Assembly: GCA_036365455.1 (NCBI GenBank)
Contig: JAWQUS010000011.1
Location: forward strand, 5,724,001 to 5,788,000
Origin: Macrosoma leucophasiata
Taxonomy: Eukaryota > Arthropoda > Insecta > Lepidoptera > Hedylidae
DNA length: 64,000 bases
Reading direction: 5' to 3'
This document shows positions 24,042 through 33,200 of this stretch, one piece after another. The position numbers and the translations under genes are program-made. Within the stretch, counting starts at the first letter, position 1, and each line of letters begins with the position of its first letter. Below the pieces are notes generated by a model. That model did no database searches. It worked only from the letters and a program-made list of their open reading frames with translations, and had not been told where the DNA came from.

Positions 24042-25283
24042 CTACCTCCATCGATTTCGTAAACGCCTTGCGTAGCGTTCAGGATTAACACAATAATTAC
24101 TTATGGTATCTTGAGGTCTTACAGACTGCTGCGGCTGGGATTTAATCTTGCTAAGTATGGGATCCCATGATGTTGATAATCGCCATCCATCTTCTCTATT
24201 GAAATTTGGGTGTTTTTTAATTTCAATAGCCTCGCGTACCATTCGTGGAATGGGTTTGTGTTCTCTAGCGAGTATTTGAATTTTATCAAACCGGATGTAA
24301 TGGTTCGGCTTACCCGCTATGTGTTCGCAGACTGCAGACCTCCCTGTTCTTCGGTTTTTGACATCAGCAATGTGCTCTTTAACGCGGGTGGATACAGCTC
24401 TCTTCGTTTGACCAATATATGAGAGTCCACAATCACAATCTAATTTATAAATGCCAGAATTTTGTAATGGAATATTACTTTTAACGGGTCTTAAATACTG
24501 ATGAATCTTTTTATATGGTTTGAAAATTGTTTTAATTGAATTCTTTTTTAAAATGTTGCTGATTTTATCTGTGACACCCTTAACGTAAGGTAGTATAGCT
24601 GGTTGTCGTTCTACTGTAGGTGGTTTCACGCGGCCTCTGTGACGGATGGGTGGTACATGGAGCTTGTTGTTATGTAGCACCTGGCGTAGGTGCTTCAGCT
24701 CCCCCTGAAGATGGTGGTCGTCACAGATGCCTCGTGCTCTCTGAAATAGAGATGAGCCAACGGCAGATAAATGTGCCGGGTGATGGTGTGATTCACCATT
24801 AAGGTACCTATCAGTATGGGTAGACTTCCTAAACACAGTGTGACTGAGTGTGTTATTGGTTTTTCTAATTAAAAAAGTATCTAAGAAGGCTAATTTATTG
24901 TCCTGTTCCAATTCCATAGTGAATTTGATTTTATGGTGTATGGAATTGAGATGTGAAAGAAAAACAGAAACATTATTGCTATCCAATATGGTGAATGTGT
25001 CATCTACATATCGTTTATAAATGCGAGGTGTTATGGTTGTAGTGCTCAGGGCTCTCTCCTCAAAGTCCTCCATGAATATATCGGCGACTATGGGAGAAAC
25101 TGGGGAGCCCATGGCAACTCCGTCTATTTGTAGGTAGAATTCCCCATTCCACATTAGATAGCCAGATGTCAGGCACCATTCAAGTAGTTCTGCATATTGA
25201 CGGGGCTCACAATATGCCCATATTAGGCATATTGTGAGCCCCGTCAATATGCAGAACAATATGTGTTTAGGAAGTCTACCCAT
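24042..25283 (-). CDS. Penelope-like RT (C-terminal part) plus GIY-YIG endonuclease
   Basis: Open frame of 413 codons, but the first 30 or so come from the inverted junction and the facing copy, so the real element is 5'-truncated. RT motifs are visible: GVAMGSPVSP (motif B) and YKRYVDD (catalytic motif C). After a linker comes the GIY-YIG nuclease: SGIYKLDCDCGLSYIGQT, the conserved Arg of TRVKEHI, and EAIEIKK toward the end. The upstream palm-domain Asp motif is missing, so this copy cannot be an active RT. It ends before a short 3' region carrying the outward repeat. Confidence 0.88.
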   Translation of the reverse strand: MGRLPKHILFCILTGLTICLIWAYCEPRQYAELLEWCLTSGYLMWNGEFYLQIDGVAMGSPVSPIVADIFMEDFEERALSTTTITPRIYKRYVDDTFTILDSNNVSVFLSHLNSIHHKIKFTMELEQDNKLAFLDTFLIRKTNNTLSHTVFRKSTHTDRYLNGESHHHPAHLSAVGSSLFQRARGICDDHHLQGELKHLRQVLHNNKLHVPPIRHRGRVKPPTVERQPAILPYVKGVTDKISNILKKNSIKTIFKPYKKIHQYLRPVKSNIPLQNSGIYKLDCDCGLSYIGQTKRAVSTRVKEHIADVKNRRTGRSAVCEHIAGKPNHYIRFDKIQILAREHKPIPRMVREAIEIKKHPNFNREDGWRLSTSWDPILSKIKSQPQQSVRPQDTISNYCVNPERYARRLRNRWR

Positions 25284-26057
25284 ACTGATAGGTACCTTAA
25301 TGGTGAATCACACCATCACCCGGCACATTTATCTGCCGTTGGCTCATCTCTATTTCAGAGAGCACGAGGCATCTGTGACGACCACCATCTTCAGGGGGAG
25401 CTGAAGCACCTACGCCAGGTGCTACATAACAACAAGCTCCATGTACCACCCATCCGTCACAGAGGCCGCGTGAAACCACCTACAGTAGAACGACAACCAG
25501 CTATACTACCTTACGTTAAGGGTGTCACAGATAAAATCAGCAACATTTTAAAAAAGAATTCAATTAAAACAATTTTCAAACCATATAAAAAGATTCATCA
25601 GTATTTAAGACCCGTTAAAAGTAATATTCCATTACAAAATTCTGGCATTTATAAATTAGATTGTGATTGTGGACTCTCATATATTGGTCAAACGAAGAGA
25701 GCTGTATCCACCCGCGTTAAAGAGCACATTGCTGATGTCAAAAACCGAAGAACAGGGAGGTCTGCAGTCTGCGAACACATAGCGGATAAGCCGAACCATT
25801 ACATCCGGTTTGATAAAATTCAAATACTCGCTAGAGAACACAAACCCATTCCACGAATGGTACGCGAGGCTATTGAAATTAAAAAACACCCAAATTTCAA
25901 TAGAGAAGATGGATGGCGATTATCAACATCATGGGATCCCATACTTAGCAAGATTAAATCCCAGCCGCAGCAGTCTGTAAGACCTCAAGATACCATAAGT
26001 AATTATTGTGTTAATCCTGAACGCTACGCAAGGCGTTTACGAAATCGATGGAGGTAG
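25263..26057 (+). pseudogene. Second Penelope-like copy: GIY-YIG endonuclease part, RT deleted
   Basis: Nearly identical to the C-terminal 60 percent of the opposite copy (a few substitutions, for example Asp for Gly in the HIADKP segment) but lacks about 350 bp holding RT motifs B and C. The GIY-YIG domain and its Glu/Lys motifs are intact. No ATG at the likely start; the open frame begins at a GTG inside the former RT-endonuclease linker. Confidence 0.85.
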
Positions 26058-26244
26058 CTACATATAATTTTTTCAAACTTCTGTCAGACAAATGTCACCT
26101 CAGTCTGCCCGGGACCACGGAAGCTGTAAAGCGACCGAAACGTCGGGTTGATTTTAAAAATCATTTTAGTTTAATATACGCGAGATAAATCCGTAAAAAT
26201 AGTTTTATTTCAATGAGTGTAGCTCGCGAAAACCTAAGAACATA

Positions 26245-26883
26245 TCATTTGTGATTCTTTGTTACGACGTAATGAAACCGAATCATTTTTGAAGAAGCTG
26301 ATAACTGGTGATGAAAAGTGGATCACGTACGACAAGAACGTGCGAAAAAGGTCGTGGTCAAAGGCCGGTCAGGCTTCACAGACTGTGGCGACTGTGACCC
26401 GGGTTAACTCGCAATAAGGTGATGTTGTGTGTGTGGTGAGATTGGAAGGGCATTATTCATTATGAGCTATTACCACCAGGCAGGACTATCGATTCTTAAC
26501 TCTACTGCGAACAACTGATGAAATTAAAGCAAGAAATTGAGAGAAAGCGGCCGGAATTGATCAACAGAAGGGGTGTGGTGTTTCATCATGATAACGCTAG
26601 ACCTCACACATCTATAGCCACTCAGCAAAAATTAAGAGAGTTTGGCTGGGAGGTGTTAATGCATCCGCCGTATAGTCCTGACCTAGCACCTTCAGATTTC
26701 CACCTGTTTCGGTCTCTTCAGAATTCTTTATGCAATGTTAGGTTAACAGCACGAGAGGACTGCCAAATCCACTTGTCACGGTATTTTGATGAGAAGTCCC
26801 AAAATTTTTATAGCAATGGGATTATGTCCCTACCTTCAAGATGGCAAAAGATTATCGAACAAAACGGTACATACATAGTTTAG
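26245..26883 (+). pseudogene. mariner transposase, C-terminal part (broken)
   Basis: Resumes after the insertion with a duplicated target segment, then TGDEKWI (first catalytic Asp), a damaged middle stretch with stops, and an open part from 26518 with HDNARPH and YSPDLAPSDFHLF (second and third Asp). Ends at the TAA at 26881-26883, 74 bp before the right inverted end. Confidence 0.87.
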
Positions 26884-26959
26884 TTAAATTTAAATAAACT
26901 ATATTAAAAAATATTTTGAATTATCTTAAAAAATGCGAAGAAACTTTTTCCCCAACCTA

Positions 26960-27129
26960 AATTTTATTTTGTCGTTATAGCGGTAAAAGAAATACATAAT
27001 TTGTGAAAATTTTAGCATTCTAGCTATCACTGTTTATGAGATACAGCCTGGTGATGTATGGACAGACAGGGAGACAGCGGAGGATTAGTAATAGGGTCCG
27101 TTTTTACCTACTAGATACGGAACCCTGAA
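26960..27129 (+). repeat. I-family repeat, right part
   Basis: Contains TTTATGAGATACAGCCTGGT and AGGGTCCGTTTTTACC, ending GGAACCCTGAAA. The outer ends GGGTTCCGTA and its mirror CGGAACCCT suggest terminal inverted repeats. Confidence 0.75.
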
Positions 27130-27392
27130 AAAGACAGAATATAGATACAGCATAGCTTAAAAATATGCGATATGATTTTTTAATTTGTCGTAACATTTTT
27201 ATTTCTGAACCGGTTGACTTGAAACAAACAGTAAATATTAAGTGAAACTTACCAAAATATATTAGTAAAAACCACAAATCGAATAAGCAGTTTCTGAAAT
27301 AAGCGTGCACAAACACACAGACAAACAGCAATTTTCCCAGGATAAAAAGTAGCCAGTATTGTGCGCCAAAGGTTAATAAAGTATATCTTAAT

Positions 27393-27800
27393 ATATATAA
27401 ATCTCGTGTCACAATGTTTGTCCTCAATGGACTCCTAAACCACTTAACCGATTATAATAAAATTCGCACACCATGTGTAGTTCGATCCAACTTGAGAGAT
27501 AGGATAGTTTAAATCTCAAATTATAGTCGCAATTTTAATTTATTGCTAATTATTTGTCTGTTATTATTTGACAGTCACAATTATCTGTTAACTCCAAATG
27601 ATTCTAACAGATGTCGATACCTTTCGACTGGGTTGAGTAAGTAATCAATAGATGGCGCTGCTATGGTAAATCTACAAACGTGTCATATAAGCAACATTTA
27701 ACAGCATAATTACCACGTGTTGTCGACGCTATAAAATTAATTAAATTTATTTTTTAGTGAACGAAATAACGTATAATTCAATAATTTCCACTTTTTAAAT
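27393..27800 (+). repeat. Helitron-like related sequence, diverged
   Basis: ATATATATAAATCTCGTGTC and CCTAAACCACTTAACCGATT. Confidence 0.45.
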
Positions 27801-27825
27801 TTTTGGTGTGAGCATAGCTGGCCAC

Positions 27826-28084
27826 GTCTATATATATAAAAATGCAACCCGTTTTCCTTGGTCACGGCATCACGCGTGAATGGCTTCACCGATTTGGCTA
27901 ATTTTGGTTTTGAATGATTTTTGGAAGTCTAGGGAAGGTTTAAAAGGTAAGAAAATATGAAGAAATTGAAGGGAAACAGTAAAAACCACAATTTTATTTT
28001 TCCATACAAATTGTCCGTATCTATTAAACCTTTGACACCTTATTTCATTCTGAGGCAATACGAAGTTTGCCGGGTCAGCTAGTA
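27826..28084 (+). mobile_element. Helitron-like non-autonomous element
   Basis: Starts TCTATATATATAAAAATGC and ends GCCGGGTCAGCTAG before T, as Helitrons do (TC...CTAG). Internal TGGCTAATTTTGGTTTTGAA is shared with 59818. 27393-27800 is a related diverged copy. Confidence 0.55.
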
Positions 28085-28085
28085 A

Positions 28086-28245
28086 AGTATAAGTATACAA
28101 AGTTTAATCGTTAGATTTTGTGTGATGCTTGAACAAACAGACAGACAGACAAAAATATAAGTATACAAAGTATAAGTATACAAAGTTTAATCGTTAGATT
28201 TTGTGTGATGCTTGAACAAACAGACAGACAGACAAAAATTTTCAT
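28086..28245 (+). repeat. Tandem duplication of about 70 bp
   Basis: GTATACAAAGTTTAATCGTT through ACAGACAGACAGACAAAAAT twice. Confidence 0.8.
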
Positions 28246-28402
28246 TCATTTTCAATTTTCTAATCACATATTTTTTGTTCGGTATCGATCTAGTAACATC
28301 CCCTGGTATTTATTTTTTTAATATTTTCGATGTACAGAATTTACACTTCTACAGTTTTATCATAGGTATAGATTAACGCCTGCCTCGCACGCGTGCTTTC
28401 GG

Positions 28403-28590
28403 GACGACCCAGTTAGTCCAGCGGTGTGAGACGGCCGTTTGATTCGAAGGGTCGCGGGTTCGATCCCCGCATCGGATCAAATATTTGAATAGCCTACTAT
28501 TTGTTTCGGGTTTGGGTGTTTGTGTATGTGTTGTGTGTGTACAACAGTAACTACAATACAGGCTTATACCTAGTGTGGGGCTGTGTCAAT
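28403..28590 (+). repeat. C SINE abutting an S element
   Basis: Complete to GTGTGGGGCTGTGTC. Confidence 0.82.
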
Positions 28591-28896
28591 TATTAAGGGT
28601 AAAAGCGACTTTTTTACGATATTCAATAAACTGCAAAGTCTATTATATCGGTTGCCTAACTAGCATAGTTGGCAATAGATGGCGCTGCTGCTACCATAAA
28701 GCAATGCAATAAATGTGAAGGAAAGATTTGACAAATCGGGCAGGACTTCAGTAGCTCAATTGGAAGAGCGGCTGGACTAGATTCCCAGTAGGCCGCGAGT
28801 TCGAGTCTCGCCTGAAGTCAAATTTTTCTTTCCATTTTTCTTTAAATAAAATATATTTCACAAGTATGTGTTAATGCGAAATAATATAAAACAATT
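28588..28896 (+). repeat. S element: tRNA-like SINE, copy with extra 3' segment
   Basis: The core contains a tRNA-like fold: GACTTCA at the start pairs with TGAAGTC, the D-arm is GCTCAATTGGAAGAGC, and the T-arm GCGAGTTCGAGTCTCGC is perfect. The anticodon loop is irregular, so it is not a functional tRNA. Upstream: TTGCCTAACTAGCATAGTTG. After the usual end TTTAAATAAA it continues with ATATTTCACAAGTATGTGTT, which lies at the opposite end in the copy at 16188-16511. Confidence 0.8.
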
Positions 28897-29322
28897 AGTA
28901 AACGTATTTGTTCTTATTATTAGCAGTATCATTTAATGATATCATTCCATAATTAAAGCGTGTACTATAACTTGAAATATATTTCTTCAGGCGTATTCTG
29001 TATCTCGGTGTCCACCAATTTGAAAGCATATTGCAGTACATTGCTGTATTCTTAAAATGCTCGTAATTACCATGTTACGTCAAAACAGCAATATACTACA
29101 AAGTTGCTATGGCGTCAAACGATATAACAGGCCTTCAAATCCCTTAACATTTTCTGTCCCACAGTTTTTAAAGTTATAGAGTACTCACAATTTTTAAGCT
29201 ACATTTTTCTTGAAACATTATTTGGCACCGAGAGAATTTTAATATGTAAACAACTAACTAATATTACTTTTTTTTTAAGTGAAACTATTTACGAAGTTTC
29301 AGATATCAGTTACGTTTTAGAG

Positions 29323-29716
29323 TCATAGCTCACCCGGCACCCGACCAGCACCGCCTCGTTTTACGGCGTCCACTCGTGGTCGACGGGTGGACCATGGGTG
29401 AACGATGCGATATTATTCTAAACCACTCGCGGACCGCGCGCGTTTTACTTGGGAACAGCGAGTTGGCAATGCAAAGTCAACGCAAGACAAGCTAGTGGTC
29501 ACCGAGTGGTCCACTCGCCGACCGCTCTTAGGCTACTTTCATTCTGCAGCATGTCGCCGGTCGCGTACGCGCGCGACCCGTGCAATTTGTATGAAGCTCC
29601 ATAGTGGCTATCATTGTGCCGCGTGCTTGCCGGTAGCGTTTTTGTACTGCGTGTCGCCGGTCGCGTGCGTTGTTGCTCGAGGCAATCGGGTGCCGGGTGG
29701 CTCTAGTGAGCTATGT
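29323..29716 (-). mobile_element. N-family GC-rich MITE, longer copy
   Basis: Ends TCATAGCTCACCCGGCACCC and mirror of GGGTGCCGGGTGGCTCTAGT. 394 bp, 265 bp downstream of the CS-alpha-beta gene stop. Confidence 0.7.
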
Positions 29717-29980
29717 CCCTTAGATTAGACCAGGCGCCTTTTTATTTGTACCTACTTGACTAACAAATTATTTTAAATCACTATTATTTTCTACACTCTA
29801 ACTCAATGTCTATTATATATTCAGTGGCACATTTTATTCATCATCTTTTTTATTATTTAAAACCAAGTGGGAAAATAAATTAATTACATTAAATAATTTA
29901 TTAAGTAAAAGGCAAAGAAGTTCAGAAGCGTCAGCCAAGGCTCGCTCATAACAAAATAAACAGAACAATAAACAACAACT

Positions 29981-30249
29981 TTATTTCCCTCGACTATACT
30001 TTGTATTAGGCCCGAAATATTTTGTGTACAGATCTCTGAATTGATTGTAAACATCGCTTGCATTTATTTTCTCGTTTCTATCCACATTCGTGTATCTGTG
30101 ACCGCAGTAACATACGTGATCTTTACCACAGAACGCTGGTTTTCCAACCTTCATACAACTCCGAATGCAGTCTCTTGCGATGTCCAGATTGGGGCAGAAA
30201 TGGGCAATGTGGTGGCGTAGAATGGGTCGAGTATTAAAATCTTGACGAC
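29981..30249 (-). CDS. Exon 4: second CS-alpha-beta module and C-terminal tail
   Basis: The acceptor is CATTTAG; the stop is TAA at 29983-29981. Encodes residues 94-182: a short basic lead with two His, module 2 (CIRSC helix motif, final CYC), then a 40-residue tail rich in Tyr, Asn and Lys. An AATAAA overlaps the stop codon and another lies near 29897-29902, so polyadenylation shortly downstream is plausible. The intron just upstream carries an A-family repeat. Confidence 0.75.
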
Positions 30250-33200
30250 CTAAATGAGGTATATAGAAAATATAATGATAAATCTGTTTTTTTTTAATGT
30301 AATACAAGTGGCAAGCAAGCATGCAGTTCACATTGATGTTAAGGTAATGACTGCAGCCTATAGACACCCACACAATGACCAAAGGTCAAAATGCAGATGC
30401 GTTACCACTCCTGAGGCCTAAGGTATTTCGCCTCTGTGCCGGAAATTACAGGGCCGTACATTACCACCTGACCGGAACACTAGTTGCTGATAGTGCTGAA
30501 ACTACCATTTAGCGGCAAGGATACTAGGTAATGCGGTGGTGCCTACGCCCGCGAGCTCCGTCACTGGACCTCTACCACCAGAAAAAAAGTGATTCGAAAA
30601 TTCATAGTACATACACCTACCTACGAAGTGAACCTACATGGAGTTTTCCATATTTATAAAAGTGAAAGGTCAGGCACTAATCACGAAATCTCAGGAAACG
30701 AGAGTGCTAAAAGTTTACAATTTTTGATAGGGATTCTTTTAAGCACGTATTGCGAAATTCCAGCTCTAAAAGTGTATTTTTGACGTGACAACGTCTTAAA
30801 TTAGGTTGCGGCTCGGAGTCACTCATGAAAAAGTGTAACGCCCGGTAACGTAACGATGAGTCACCGAACGAGAGAGAGGCCTGCCGGACCGGCGAATGCC
30901 TTTCTACCGAGAAAAAGACGTTGTCACGTAAAATCTTCGCCCGTAAAACCGACTTTACAGGCAACCAGTTTTTGGGTTGATAGAATGTTTGAAAAAGATA
31001 CAGCAGAGTCGGTTGAAGAGGTAATAATCGCTTTCGCAACCCTATAGATTAGTACCGTGTTAGTAGTAGTAATGTAGTGGTAGGGGAGCCCAAGATGCTA
31101 TTGTTGTAGTTCGAGCGCGTTAGATTAAGATATGGAAGAAACCTTACACCCCGATGGGTACATCCATTGGACCCGATGGATTGGGTCGCGCCCGTAAAAC
31201 AGCCCTAAAAATTTCAAATGTCTGCCACGATCTTACTTCACTTCCGAATAGTCTGAATTTTGGATTGCAGATTTAAACACCTTTTACACCCTCTGAGAAA
31301 ATCTGGCGCGTCCTTGACCCACGATGTTGATGCTGAGCTTTTTTCGGAAAGATTTGATTCTTACAAAAATGGAGGTGAAAATTTACTTGAGAATTTCAAA
31401 TAGGACGTTAAGTGACCGTAATCCAAACTCCCATCCAAAATTCTGACGTTTTGAATATGAAGCTCGTGGCGGTAGCGCTAAGAGCTCGGACCTATATAGA
31501 AAACTTTGATTTAGTGAAGGTACTCCAGCGGATGCAAGGTATCTCCCATATCTTAATCTGACGCGCTCGAAAAACTATTAACATCCCCTCTTGGTAAAAG
31601 TAGGGGAGCCTTACTTTATGTAAAATGGCAACCTGCAAAGCCGGGGCATGTATAAAAATTTTGGCGTTTCGCTTTGTATACTCTTTGAAACATGTATTTT
31701 CATGCTGTCTGTGGATTAATCTTTGACAACGGTAATCACATTAGTAAATTACTCTATTTGGAAATCAATTTTTGATGTTATATTCACCTGTAAAGTCTAC
31801 AGCCTGATCGAAGCCTAGTTCTCTCAACTCCGTTTCAAGTGCTGATTGTATAAATTTATCATCAGAGCCTGAAAAAAAAATATTTCTTAGAGAATTAAAA
31901 AAAAAAAACTTTCCACGAAATATTACAACGGTTTCCGCCAAATGGTTGTGTTCAGCACTATCGTGTTTTATTTTAGACTAGCTGTGCCCGCAACTGAGTT
32001 TGCGTGGAAGTGGCTTTGGGACTTTGGGCAGCGCTTTTGAATATACATTTTGGATCATGAACACATTTGGGTAGCTAAAAAAAATCTACTTTGCGGTAAT
32101 GCTTCTCTGTACACGATTTTAGACGTATGGCCATCGGGGATAAAAGCACACAGGCTGCTAGAATTGCGCAAAATTGCTAATTAGGTATGTGTTTAAACGT
32201 GCATCCATCCTATGCTGAACCGTTATTTCGAAAAGGCCATTTTAAACTTCTATGCAAAATTTTTTTTTTGGAAAATTATTATAAAGTTTTGTAAAGTTTC
32301 AGTCAATTAGTGCTTCTAACAGAGAATAAAAGATAGATATATGCATAATATGGGCACTCCGTAAGAGCCGGCAGAAAAGTAAAATTGAATATTAACGTTG
32401 AGCATTTTTACCCACTAATGCCACCAACACCACCACCACCATCACCACTACCACCTCCACCACTGCCACCACTACAATCGCCACCAATGCTATCAACGCC
32501 ACCACCATCACCAAACACCTACGCCATCAATGCTACTAATGACACAAACGCCACAGAAACCACCAAAACCAGCACCACCACCATTATAACCAATGCCACC
32601 AACACCTCCAAAACTACCAACAACACCACCAACGTCACCAACGCCACCAATGCCTCCATCGCCACTAAAAACCTCCGCCCGGACCAACAACGCCACCAAC
32701 ACCACCATCAGAGTCACCAACAACACCTACGACACCAACGACACCAATGACATGAAAATTTTAGCTCTCTAGCTATCATTGTTTATGAGATACAGCCTGG
32801 TGACAGACGGACGGATGGACGGACAGACAGACAGACAGTGGAGGATTGGTAATAGGGTCCGTTTAACCCTAAAAAAGATAGAAGATAGATATATATATAT
32901 ATAGTGTTATAATTATTTAGTTTTTTAAAGTAATTTCCTTGTGATATGTACGCCCCTCTTATTATTTATGTTGTATTCTCCTTGTTATCTGGTTGCCTGG
33001 TAGAAATCGCTGTGTAGCGATAAGGCCGCCATTTGTGCTTGTCCTCCTGCCATTGTATCAAACCTATTTCAATATTTTCAATGTCCAGAATTTACACTTC
33101 TACAGATTTATTATAAGTATAGATGGTAATGTATGGCTCCGTAATAACTTCCAGGGATAGACAACAAAGTCAAAATTCAGATAGCATTTTGACCACTACT

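Larger units (their letters stand above)
23888..26244. mobile_element. Head-to-head pair of Penelope-like retroelements
   Basis: Flanked by a 12-bp duplication TCATTTGTGATT (23876-23887 and 26245-26256) inside the mariner transposase, so the pair integrated as one event. The two copies face each other with 5' parts fused near 25200-25240 and 3' ends outward; the outer ends are inverted copies (23888 onward mirrors 26211 leftward). The right end has an extra 33 bp (26212-26244) absent on the left. The outer segment GACGTTTCGGTCGCTTTACA is a familiar Penelope-like 3' motif. The arrangement fits the inverted, partly truncated copies known for this class. Confidence 0.88.
23303..26957 (+). mobile_element. 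mariner-family DNA transposon, interrupted
   Basis: Inverted ends begin GGTTGGGGAAAAAGT at 23303 and mirror at 26957, each flanked by the TA duplication (23301-23302, 26958-26959). Transposase pieces at 23482-23887 and 26257-26883 are clearly mariner: an N-terminal helix-turn-helix region, TGDEKW for the first catalytic Asp, HDNARPH for the second, and YSPDLAPSDFHLF for the third (DD34D class). It is dead: a stop at 23722-23724, a frame disruption near 26400-26520, and a 2.36-kb Penelope-like insertion. It lies inside an I-family repeat. Confidence 0.93.

Noticed and set aside
25297..25479. Cys/Val-rich 60-codon frame present in both Penelope-like copies
   Set aside because: Antisense of the RT-endonuclease linker.
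28745..28818. tRNA-like fold in the S element
   Set aside because: D- and T-arms are good, but the anticodon loop is irregular and copies move as SINEs, so it is not called a tRNA gene. The same applies to the heads of B and C.
32385..32750. A 121-codon Pro/Thr/Asn-rich frame
   Set aside because: Direct translation of the ACC/AAC microsatellite.
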